The position numbers were made by a program, and so were the translations under genes. Under the pieces are notes generated by a model. The model searched no databases and had not been told where the DNA came from. It was given only the letters and a program-made list of their open reading frames with translations. 39,433 nt of DNA from Sphingobium sp. (lineage in GTDB: Bacteria > Pseudomonadota > Alphaproteobacteria > Sphingomonadales > Sphingomonadaceae), in contig NZ_QFOA01000025.1 of the NCBI RefSeq assembly GCF_003248505.1, positions 1 to 39,433 on the forward strand. Reading direction: 5' to 3'. This document shows, one piece after another, positions 7,365-14,923 of the stretch (its first letter is position 1; each line of letters starts with the position of its first letter).

Positions 7365-9919
7365 CAGTCTTTGGAGATGGTGAGGCTGACAAAGCGCCCG
7401 ACCGGCGAGAAATTTGTTGAATCGTAATTCACATAATAGCTGTAGCCCCCGCTCGGCCTTGCATAGGGAGGGCGTTTGTTGAAGACGTTCTGTGCACTCA
7501 ATTGCAGCGTCAATCCGCCAAGAACAGGCTGACTATCGGGAAGTGCGAAGCGGGCGGAAAGATCGAGTGTCGTTTGTGAAGCTATTTTCAGCGACGGTGT
7601 GCTCCGGTTATCTTCAAGACCGCCGACGTGATTGAGATAGGCGGCAAAAGTCCATTTCTGGTCCGTCCATATTGCGCTGCCTCTGGCTCTGAGATGGGGC
7701 GGATTGAAGATCGTTCCTGCAAGAACGATTTCTCCCGCGTCGTCGCTCGTTTTTTGTTTCGACCACAGCCATGAGGCGTTGCCGCTGACCGTCAGCGATG
7801 AAAGCCCTTTCAATGCAATTTCATATTGGGCCGACAGGTCGACGCCCTGCACCGATTGCCGTGCGGCGTTGACGTAGCGATCATAGAGGATGGCGATGGT
7901 CTGGCTGAGTCCGGTCCCGCCGCTATAATCATAATATTTCGATGCCGCCGATATGATCCGCTGTAGTTCCTCGCTGGACGGATCATAGGCGACAAAGGCG
8001 GCATAGGCCGGATCAGAAAGCGCATTGAACAATGCCGCGCCCGAGACAGGCTGGACTATGCGGTCGAGATAGGTGACGTGAAAATAGCTGACCGACGCTC
8101 TGAACTTGTCGAGGGCGGGCGGGTGAATATCGAGCGTTGCCGACCATGTTTCGGCTTTTTCCGGTTTGAGATCGACATTGCCGCCATAGTCGATCAGCAC
8201 GGTCGAACCAGCTGGAAAAGCCGAGCCGCCCAAGAGGCCGGCAGAATAGAGATAGGCTTCGCGCTGCTGGAATTGTTGCGAAAGGGTAGGGGCCTTGAAG
8301 GAACGTCCCCAGCTTGCCTTTAAATCGAAAGCGCGGTTTGGCCCGTAAATGAGACCGAGCTTGGGAACGGCGACAGACGCCATGCCGGGATAATTTTCAT
8401 AGCGTATAGCTCCGTTCAATATCAGGCGATGGGCAAGTCGGTTGCCATCCTCCGGCGCGACAAGCGGCAAGGCCGCTTCGGCAAAGCCGTAATAGCTGTT
8501 GACCGATCCGGCATCGAGCGGAACGCCCGAAGGCGCATAACTATAGCTGTTGTAACGATAGCCCGCGCCAATCACCAGATCGATGGGGCGCGCGGCAATT
8601 CCCTTCAGACTGCCGGAGGCGTAGCCTTCGACATTGACCAGCTTGTTGAGATAATGTCCCCAGGACCGATAATCTAGCGCGTCATCCTGGAACGCTTGCT
8701 CGTCATATTGAGATTTGCTCTGTCCATAGGTTCCAGAAAGAGTGAGGTTCCATCCTGGGGCCAGCCCTGCCCGCACAGATGGGGTCACAGAATAGGACGT
8801 GACGGCGGGCCGTTCTTCATATGCCAAGCCATAGTCCGTGATATAGGACATGAATGAATTGCGCCGGCTGTAGGTGGCATCGAGAAGCATCTCGACATCG
8901 CGAGCAACGCTCTGACGCAACGCGACAACGGCGCTGTTCTGCACGGTCCGGGGGTAAAGCGTGTTTTTGTCTGGCATATAGTCTGTGTAAGAGCGATCAC
9001 CGGAATAGATGGCGCTGTTGCTTTGGTGGCCATAAGCCGCAATCAGGCTGCCTGATCCCCAATCCTTGCCTCCAACGGCGCTATATTGCTGCTGGAAATC
9101 GCCTCCATTGGTTGCGCCGCCCAAGGTCGCAGCCACAGAGGCACCATCATATCCCTGTTTGAGGACGATATTGACCACGCCGCCGACGGCGTCGGACCCG
9201 TAGATCGCCGACGCCCCGTCAGCAACAATGTCCATCCGTTCGACGGCAGCCAGAGGAATGGCACCAAGATCGACTGCCTGGACGAAAGAGCCATAAGACA
9301 GGCGGTGGCCGTTCAGCAATGTCAGTGTGGCGTCTCCTCCTAACCCGCGAAGATTGGCGGTGGAGCTGGAGTCGATATTCTGATTGTTGATCCCGCTGGC
9401 ACCCCAGCCCACGCCGGGATTCTGCCCACCCCCAAAATTCTGGGGAACGGAGCGGATCGCCTGGCCCAGATCGGTCTGGCCGGCCAGTTTGATTTGGTCT
9501 CCATCCAACTGCAGCATGGGGGACGCGGACGGGGCAGATTTAAGACGGGTTCCAGTGATGACGAGTTCGTTTTCGCCGTTTCCCGTTGCATCATTTCTGG
9601 CTGCAGCGGTCGTGTCCTGCACGATGAGCGCGCCATCGGTGATTTGGGCTGTGAGTTTCGTGCCGGCAAGCAACAGGCGCGCAGCATCCTCGATCGTATG
9701 GCGCCCGGTCAGGCGACCTGATTGCCGACCTCGCAGCGGATCTGCTGGCGCGGAAAACTCCAGTCCTCCCTGGCGCGCAACCTCCCGCAGCGCTCCAGTC
9801 AAAGATTGCGCGGGGATATCGAATGTTATCACTTTGGCCGCTTGCGCCTTGGCGGGCGAACCTATGAGCAACGCACCGACTGCAATACCTACAAGTAACC
9901 CGCCACGAACCATTCGCAT
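7361..9919 (-). CDS. TonB-dependent receptor with STN domain (lasso uptake)
   Basis: An outer-membrane transporter of 852 aa. A signal peptide (MRMVRGGLLVGIAVGALLIGSPAKAQA) is followed by the STN signalling domain (ITFDIPAQSLTGALREVARQ to GALIVQD), the plug domain (ELVITGTRL, then NLRGLGGDATLTLLNGHRL and IVADGASAIYGSDAVGGVVNI in parts) and a 22-strand-type barrel ending in an aromatic residue (TISKDW). The STN domain would contact the FecR-like protein upstream and pass the ligand signal to the ECF sigma factor. ATG 9919 is chosen over TTG 9931 because GGGGA lies five bases before it. Position next to the isopeptidase suggests the lasso peptide is the substrate; that is inference from similar loci. 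Confidence 0.88.
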   Translation of the reverse strand: MRMVRGGLLVGIAVGALLIGSPAKAQAAKVITFDIPAQSLTGALREVARQGGLEFSAPADPLRGRQSGRLTGRHTIEDAARLLLAGTKLTAQITDGALIVQDTTAAARNDATGNGENELVITGTRLKSAPSASPMLQLDGDQIKLAGQTDLGQAIRSVPQNFGGGQNPGVGWGASGINNQNIDSSSTANLRGLGGDATLTLLNGHRLSYGSFVQAVDLGAIPLAAVERMDIVADGASAIYGSDAVGGVVNIVLKQGYDGASVAATLGGATNGGDFQQQYSAVGGKDWGSGSLIAAYGHQSNSAIYSGDRSYTDYMPDKNTLYPRTVQNSAVVALRQSVARDVEMLLDATYSRRNSFMSYITDYGLAYEERPAVTSYSVTPSVRAGLAPGWNLTLSGTYGQSKSQYDEQAFQDDALDYRSWGHYLNKLVNVEGYASGSLKGIAARPIDLVIGAGYRYNSYSYAPSGVPLDAGSVNSYYGFAEAALPLVAPEDGNRLAHRLILNGAIRYENYPGMASVAVPKLGLIYGPNRAFDLKASWGRSFKAPTLSQQFQQREAYLYSAGLLGGSAFPAGSTVLIDYGGNVDLKPEKAETWSATLDIHPPALDKFRASVSYFHVTYLDRIVQPVSGAALFNALSDPAYAAFVAYDPSSEELQRIISAASKYYDYSGGTGLSQTIAILYDRYVNAARQSVQGVDLSAQYEIALKGLSSLTVSGNASWLWSKQKTSDDAGEIVLAGTIFNPPHLRARGSAIWTDQKWTFAAYLNHVGGLEDNRSTPSLKIASQTTLDLSARFALPDSQPVLGGLTLQLSAQNVFNKRPPYARPSGGYSYYVNYDSTNFSPVGRFVSLTISKDW

Positions 9920-10006
9920 GTCTATCCCCAAGTGTCATGAGAGGCGCATCGAATGATGCGCTCAAAGGGGCAGACGGGAAGAATTTCAAAACGAGCGGCG
10001 GTGGCG

Positions 10007-11008
10007 CTATTTTTTTAGAACGATCCTGTCGGTGCCATGAAACTCAAGCGTCAGACCGAGCGAGCGCGCGAGATGCTTTGCGACCGTTTCCGGGTTGCGG
10101 ATGTGAAGGTCGGCGCTCACGCGCATCGAGGCAACTTCCGGCGTGGCAGCGATCAACTGGACGCTCGAATAGAGGTTCACCTCCGCCAATATCGAGCCTA
10201 CCGTTTCATCCTCATAGCTTTTCACACCGGTTACCCACTGTCCTTCATTTTTCGGCGCACGGTCGGGGACGATGGAAGCGGCCTGTGCGATAGACGGCAA
10301 ATAGCGCATTCTTTCGCCAGGTTTGAGATATCGCTTGTTCGCACCCAGATACAGCCGTTGTGTGGCGCATGGTGGCGAAACGGTCACCTGCCCCTTAAAC
10401 AGCACGACCTTCATTTCGCAGCGACTGCGTCGCTCGACGTCGAAAACAGTTCCAAGCGCCGTGGTGGCTCCGCCATCGGCGACTACCGTGAAGGGGCGTG
10501 ACCGATCATGCGCGACTATGAAATGGACCCGGCCATGATCAAGTTCCAGATCGCGTCGATCCGGTCGCATCCAGACCAGCAGGCGGCTATTTGTGTCGAG
10601 CGTCACGACGGAACCGTCGGCGAGCGTGACGTCGCGGACTTCGCCCCTTTGGGTAGTTAGGACAAGTGGAGTGTCTGGCGTGGAATTGGTTTCTCCTGCG
10701 ATGTCATGGTGCCCAGTGGAGTTGCCCTCGTTCTTCTTCAGGCCAAGGCTGGCTCCCACGGCGATCAGGCCTGCGACCGACGCGGCGATCGCCACTTTCA
10801 AAAGCCGTTGACGCGCGCGAATGCGCCTCGCCGCTGGATCAAGCCGAGTTAACGCAGCTTCGGCTTTATCGAACGCGGCCCGGCGCTCGGGATCCTCGTT
10901 ACACCAACGCATTGCCGCAGCGCGCGTAGTGGGATCACGTAGCGCTTCCATAGCGAGGAGTCTGGCCTGATCCTCAATGGAAAATTCGCCATCGCGCTCC
11001 TGCGTCAT
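10007..11008 (-). CDS. FecR-like anti-sigma/sigma regulator
   Basis: A 333-aa inner-membrane regulator. The cytoplasmic N-terminus (DUF4880-like: EDQARLLAMEALRDPTTRAAAMRWCNEDPERRAAFDKAE) binds the sigma factor. A single membrane segment (LLKVAIAASVAGLIAVGASLGL) follows. The periplasmic FecR domain has the usual features: QRGEVRDVTLADGSVVTLDTNS, then GRVHFIVAHDRSRPFTVVA and GTVFDV. A C-terminal STN-like part (VNLYSSVQLIAATPEVASMRVSADLHIRNPETVAKHLARSLGL) would meet the receptor. The start at 11008 overlaps the sigma stop (ATGA), so both are made together in fixed ratio; starts further upstream would sit inside the sigma gene. Role: keep the sigma factor off until the receptor is occupied. Confidence 0.88.
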   Translation of the reverse strand: MTQERDGEFSIEDQARLLAMEALRDPTTRAAAMRWCNEDPERRAAFDKAEAALTRLDPAARRIRARQRLLKVAIAASVAGLIAVGASLGLKKNEGNSTGHHDIAGETNSTPDTPLVLTTQRGEVRDVTLADGSVVTLDTNSRLLVWMRPDRRDLELDHGRVHFIVAHDRSRPFTVVADGGATTALGTVFDVERRSRCEMKVVLFKGQVTVSPPCATQRLYLGANKRYLKPGERMRYLPSIAQAASIVPDRAPKNEGQWVTGVKSYEDETVGSILAEVNLYSSVQLIAATPEVASMRVSADLHIRNPETVAKHLARSLGLTLEFHGTDRIVLKK

Positions 11009-11550
11009 CGGCTCGCCATCCTTGTCATCAGATGGTCCAATGTCTTCAGCATCTTCCTCTTTACCGCCCACTCGCTCAGCCCGATGCGTTTTCCGATATC
11101 GCGGAAGCTATAGCCGTCAACGCGATTGAGGAGGAATATTTCTCGATCGACGGGGTCCAGGTCAAGCAAGAGCTTGTCACAGAAGGCGAGATCGTCACGG
11201 GCCGCCAAGGCGCGATGCGGGTCTCCGTGCGCGGGAATTTCCGTGGCATCCGATATCGGACTCTTCAGCTTGTCCACCCGGGTCGACGAACGGTCCGCCC
11301 AGTCCCGCAGCAAGTTCGTAGCTATGCGCCGGAGATACCCCTGGGGCGATGATAGCATCCGAGCGGCGCCGCTCCGTACGAAACGAAGAAAGGTCTCCTG
11401 CGCAAGTTCGTCGGCCTCGGCCCGCGACACCGAATTGCGATGAAAGTAGCGCACCAGCCGCGGATTTTCTTCGTGATAGAGGCGGACGATCAGATCATGG
11501 TCGTCGGGCGCTCGCACAACTTCACTGCGGGATCGGCCGTCACTTGGCAT
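11005..11550 (-). CDS. ECF sigma factor (FecI-like)
   Basis: A 181-aa sigma-70 factor of the extracytoplasmic-function type. Region 2 is visible in LIVRLYHEENPRLVRYFHRNSVSRAEADELAQETFLRFVRS and the helix PQGYLRRIATNLLRDWADR. Region 4 is DPVDREIFLLNRVDGYSFRDIGKRIGLSEWAVKRKMLKTLDHLM, a clear helix-turn-helix. It would drive the receptor and isopeptidase genes upon signal from the receptor through FecR. ATG 11550 has a GGGAG site before it; the ATG 15 bases upstream (11565) is less likely. The order sigma, FecR, receptor, isopeptidase is that of a complete iron-siderophore-like sensing relay turned to a peptide. Confidence 0.9.
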   Translation of the reverse strand: MPSDGRSRSEVVRAPDDHDLIVRLYHEENPRLVRYFHRNSVSRAEADELAQETFLRFVRSGAARMLSSPQGYLRRIATNLLRDWADRSSTRVDKLKSPISDATEIPAHGDPHRALAARDDLAFCDKLLLDLDPVDREIFLLNRVDGYSFRDIGKRIGLSEWAVKRKMLKTLDHLMTRMASR

Positions 11551-12228
11551 GGCAGGCGCTCCCATGCGAAGAATAGCGCCATGTTAGCAGTATGCCGGCA
11601 CCGCAGACTTTCGTCGCAGCGACCTCAACGCCTTGATTGACCGGTTGTCTAGTTCGCCTCATCCGCCGCACCTATGTCCACTCGGGGCGACGACCGAAGC
11701 CGGATGTTGGAAACCTGCTACTCACAGGCGCATGCGCCTTTACCGTTGCCGGCTGGACATGCGCGCATGCCACCCGGCCCCAGTGAAACTGTGACCGAGC
11801 ATGAGTAGAGGGGTTTCCACGCCCCGCCTCCGCGCTTTCAGCGGAAGCGGGGCTACCTTGCCGGATTTGCGAGGCAGCGCAACCCCCTAAGAAACCCATT
11901 ATGACGTTTTTACGAAGCGAATTAGCCGCTGAAGGAAGGGGTGAGCGACTGCCCGCTGAGCGGGCATCGCGCTAGTGTCGGCACGGCGTGCCGTCGCGAC
12001 GACTTGTCTCGGCTACGGCGATCCCGGCCCTCCGGGCGATGATCGCTGTCGCGGCGGTGAGGGCGAAGTGTGAAGCTGGGAAGTGGCGAGGGGAAAGGGG
12101 TAGGGGACAGGCGGGACGCGTGATGCCTTCCGCTCGAGTAACAGCATTGTCGCCGGGCACTAGGAGGGAAGGGAGAGCGGGTTGGGTGTCCCGGGAGGGA
12201 GTAAACCCGATTTGCGGAGTGTCCTGTT
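11551..12228. other. 678-bp spacer without a recognised gene
   Basis: No convincing gene is seen on either strand. It holds a strong imperfect hairpin (11821-11853, own entry), a small hairpin GCCCGC-TGA-GCGGGC, and an A/G-rich run near 12070-12120. The character resembles non-coding DNA of mobile elements, but no attachment or transfer origin can be named. Confidence 0.5.
11821..11853. repeat. Strong 13-bp hairpin in spacer
   Basis: Arms 11821-11833 (GCCCCGCCTCCGC) and 11841-11853 (GCGGAAGCGGGGC) pair at 12 of 13 positions around a 7-nt loop. Neither strand has a T-run after it, so a simple terminator is unlikely. Function unknown. Confidence 0.5.
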
Positions 12229-12585
12229 GTGACCTTTCTACCTGTCCTGAGCCAGGCATTGGCGAATTTGATTTTGTGCGTTCGAAACTTGGCGGATGAT
12301 GACCATTGCTGTGCGCGGATTGACCGCTATCTCGATACTGTTGACGTGCGGATGATGGCCGAACCGATAGGCTTGGGCGGCGACGAGGAAGCTGCGCGGA
12401 TCAGGCAAGTCGTCGCCGAAATGGAGCCCCTGAAGCGTGGTATACTCATTCTCGTCGTCGGGCGAAAAATGAGCGTGGGGGAAGTATCGCGGCGTTTTGG
12501 AATGCGCGAGGACCGGGTGTGTCGACATTACCGGGCGGCGGTGGGCGGGGTGGCGGCGCGATGCGACACGAAGGGTGCGAGGTAA
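12229..12585 (+). CDS. Small sigma-region-4-like HTH protein
   Basis: A possible 118-aa protein starting with GTG. Its C-terminal half has a helix-turn-helix resembling sigma factor region 4: EMEPLKRGILILVVGRKMSVGEVSRRFGMREDRVCRHYRAAVGG. The N-terminal half (LSQALANLILCVRNLADDDHCCARIDRYLDTVD) is helical. It has no region 2, so it is not a working sigma factor by itself and may be a small DNA-binding regulator, a type common in sphingomonad mobile DNA. The GTG start is weakly supported: no clear ribosome site is seen. It stands alone between two gene-poor spacers. Confidence 0.55.
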   Translation: MTFLPVLSQALANLILCVRNLADDDHCCARIDRYLDTVDVRMMAEPIGLGGDEEAARIRQVVAEMEPLKRGILILVVGRKMSVGEVSRRFGMREDRVCRHYRAAVGGVAARCDTKGAR

Positions 12586-12906
12586 TCCTCGGCCCGCCGG
12601 CTGAGCAGTTAGACGGCAAGGACTGGGACTTTCCAGAATGGCAGGTTACGGACACCAAACAGCTAAAGCCGACATTTACAAGGTCTGAGGCCCAGCGCTT
12701 TTTGGTGAATGGTAAGGGCCGCAATGCCGAGCCTCGATGCAATAATTTGATCAGGCCCGATCTTCGTGAGCCGCTCAACGGCGGCCATCCCGTGGATGTT
12801 CTCCGCCTACAGGCCGAGGCATCCTGAAATTGCCCCGAGCGACCACCATAGGTGACATCTCTCCCTCCTTCTATGCCCACCAACCGATCCCTTGATGGAC
12901 CTCTCA
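12586..12906. other. 321-bp spacer between convergent genes
   Basis: No gene I can support. A plus-strand frame runs through part of it but has no start signal or family likeness and continues in another frame of the preceding gene. It may be decayed coding DNA. No clear terminator hairpin with a T-run was found. Confidence 0.4.
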
Positions 12907-14682
12907 TCATGACCAGGGCTTGACGGGATTGCGCCGGGTGAATTCCGTCCAGGGATCGACATCGACGATTAGGCGATATTTGTCGCGGAGCCGTTCGAAC
13001 AGGAGCCGTTCGCGCGGTTCGGGTCGGCCCGGCGCGGCGGGTTTCGATTGGAGATACTTGCCCAATGCACCGAGGAGAAAATCGGGCACGCTGATCAGGG
13101 CGTTGGGCTTTGCGACGAAATTGACACCGAACGCTGTGGGCCTTCGATTGTCTGCAAGTTTCAAGGCGTCAAAGGCTTCCTGTACACAGGCCTTTATCGC
13201 GTCCTGGGCGACCTTTCCGTTTTTCTCGATAATGAGAAATGCGAACTGGCTTTCTGCGGCCATCAGGCGGCGTGAGATGAGGGCCTTCAATAGCCGCAGA
13301 TAGCTCGCCTCATAACCGGCATCTGCATCGAGTGGCCCAACAGCGACATAGCCCTCGAAGGGCATGGTCGCCAATTGCTTCACATAAGCGGAGCGCAGGT
13401 CCTCCGTCGCATCCGTATAATGGAGACCATTTTTCCGAAGCGCGGTATCATTACCATCACTCCAGAGATCGGCGAGGAAGCGCGTCAATATCCCGTTAGT
13501 CTCATCCGCCAGCCGCTGGGGATGTTGGGTCACCGCCATGGCGAGGCCAAGCATCTTGTCGTCCCCACGGCGATATTCGGCTTCGTCCACCAAGAGATAG
13601 AATGGCGCCCGATACTGGCCTCTGGGTGTAAAGCTCGGTTTCATGCCACTGTCGGCCAAGATTTGCCGCCATTGTTCCTTCAGGCTGGTGGCCATGCGCG
13701 GCTCATGATGCGCTACATATTTCACCAGCCCGTCCAGCCGGTTGACCTCGCGCTGGATGACCTTCTGGTCATTGATGCCGCGATGCTGGAAATGTTCAGC
13801 TAGGCCGAACTTTCCTGCAAAATAGAGCGTCTGGCGCAGGCTCCGCTTCTTGTCGGCCGGCACATGGGGCTGCGCGGGGTCGCTGATGCTCAGTCCGGTG
13901 ACGAAATGCGCCTGACCGCGCTTGGAGCGACGGGTCTTGCGATCAGCTATGGCAAAGTCGAAGGCCGCGAGGACAGGCCGGATCTCTTCAATGTCCGGCA
14001 GATCGCCATTTCCCGAAAAGGTGATGTCGTCGGAATAGCGGGTGTAGACAGCCTCATATTGACCAGCGAGATCCCGCAGCAAGTCGTCGAGGGGGAGCGC
14101 GATCATATTCGAAATGACGGGGCTTGTGGGCAGGCCGAGGGGGAGAGCCCCGCCGATGGTGACGAAGCGGGCGAGAAGATCCGCCACGTACGCCTCGATA
14201 CTCATTGCCTCGAACAGCCAGCGAACCCGTTCCACTGTGATGGACGGGAAGAAATCCTTGATATCCAGCGACAACAGGAATTTGTTTCCGCTGTGAGCGC
14301 TGGCATTTTCACGGATATTCCTGCCCGGGCGATAGCCATAGGCGCACTCATGGGGATAGTCCGGCAGCATGGTGAAAAATGCTTCCAGGCGCCGCGCCAG
14401 CGCCTTGTAGGTCGGCATCGAATTTACCGGCTCCCAGACGGTACGATGACCGCGCGCCTTGTTCTTCTTGGGGATATCGTGGCGGAAGAAGACCGGGGGC
14501 TCTCGCAGAACGATCGTCTGAACGGCCGCCTCGGGCTTGGGTACGGGCGGCTCAGCGCTTCGCGGCGCAGCCGGCGGCGGGGGCTCGAACGCGATGATCT
14601 TGTCGAACAGCGCCTCGTCGATCGTGAGCGCACTGATCACATCGTCCCGGGTCTTGAGGCGGCTGAAATGCAGAGCATACAT
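12907..14682 (-). CDS. Retron-type reverse transcriptase fused to DUF3800-like domain
   Basis: A 591-aa fusion. The reverse transcriptase shows retron hallmarks: the NAxxH motif as NASAH (126-130), LDIKDFF (139-145) with a catalytic Asp, LPLGLPTSP, the active site YSDD (216-219), and the VTG triplet in FVTGLSI (261-263). From about 361 a second domain resembles DUF3800: FYLLVDEAEYRRGDD near its start and ISVPDFLLGALGKYL near its end. RT-DUF3800 fusions form one class of retrons (type VII in the published scheme, as I recall). Retrons make a branched RNA-DNA from a nearby msr-msd RNA and act in phage defence, the partner domain being the effector. That RNA should lie just upstream, 14683-14900 on the minus strand. 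The gene appears intact. A proline-rich linker (EPPPPAAPRSAEPPVPKP) near the N-terminus is unusual. Confidence 0.88.
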   Translation of the reverse strand: MYALHFSRLKTRDDVISALTIDEALFDKIIAFEPPPPAAPRSAEPPVPKPEAAVQTIVLREPPVFFRHDIPKKNKARGHRTVWEPVNSMPTYKALARRLEAFFTMLPDYPHECAYGYRPGRNIRENASAHSGNKFLLSLDIKDFFPSITVERVRWLFEAMSIEAYVADLLARFVTIGGALPLGLPTSPVISNMIALPLDDLLRDLAGQYEAVYTRYSDDITFSGNGDLPDIEEIRPVLAAFDFAIADRKTRRSKRGQAHFVTGLSISDPAQPHVPADKKRSLRQTLYFAGKFGLAEHFQHRGINDQKVIQREVNRLDGLVKYVAHHEPRMATSLKEQWRQILADSGMKPSFTPRGQYRAPFYLLVDEAEYRRGDDKMLGLAMAVTQHPQRLADETNGILTRFLADLWSDGNDTALRKNGLHYTDATEDLRSAYVKQLATMPFEGYVAVGPLDADAGYEASYLRLLKALISRRLMAAESQFAFLIIEKNGKVAQDAIKACVQEAFDALKLADNRRPTAFGVNFVAKPNALISVPDFLLGALGKYLQSKPAAPGRPEPRERLLFERLRDKYRLIVDVDPWTEFTRRNPVKPWS

Positions 14683-14700
14683 CAGCGAGCGCCGATGGCA

Positions 14701-14782
14701 GGAGCGACATCACACACGAAGCAAGTAGTGCTGATCTCAGCAGACGCGACTCGCGCCTTGAACCTTGTAGTCATATCGCCCC
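14701..14782 (-). ncRNA. Candidate retron msr-msd RNA (tentative)
   Basis: Read on the minus strand, GGGGCGATATGAC (14782-14770) can pair with GTGATGTCGCTCC (14713-14701): 12 of 13 positions including two G-U pairs, and three more pairs after a one-base bulge. This is the a1/a2-type closure expected of retron RNAs, ending 18 bases before the reverse transcriptase start. Inside are hairpins CGCG-AGT-CGCG and TGCTG-AGAT-CAGCA. The enclosed part is only 56 nt, short for a full msr-msd, and no clear AGC branch site follows a1. It may be part of a longer RNA or a chance fold. Confidence 0.35.
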
Positions 14783-14923
14783 TCGCATCACTATAGCGGG
14801 TCGTCCCGGCACCGCAATGAGCTTGGTCTTTCCTGATGACAGAGGCGTAGGCGCACACCATTCTTCCCGACGGGAGCAGGGGCTGCGGCGGCCCTGTCTC
14901 TGGCGGTGGCAGGACAGGATTTC

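Noticed and set aside
11821..11853. Rho-independent terminator
   Set aside because: Strong stem but no T-run on either strand; listed only as a hairpin of unknown role.
12519..12827. 102-codon plus-strand frame in the spacer before the retron
   Set aside because: It begins inside the preceding gene in another frame, has no start signal and no family likeness.
13864..14796. 310-codon plus-strand frame opposite the retron RT
   Set aside because: No family likeness, and the minus strand codes for a clear reverse transcriptase.
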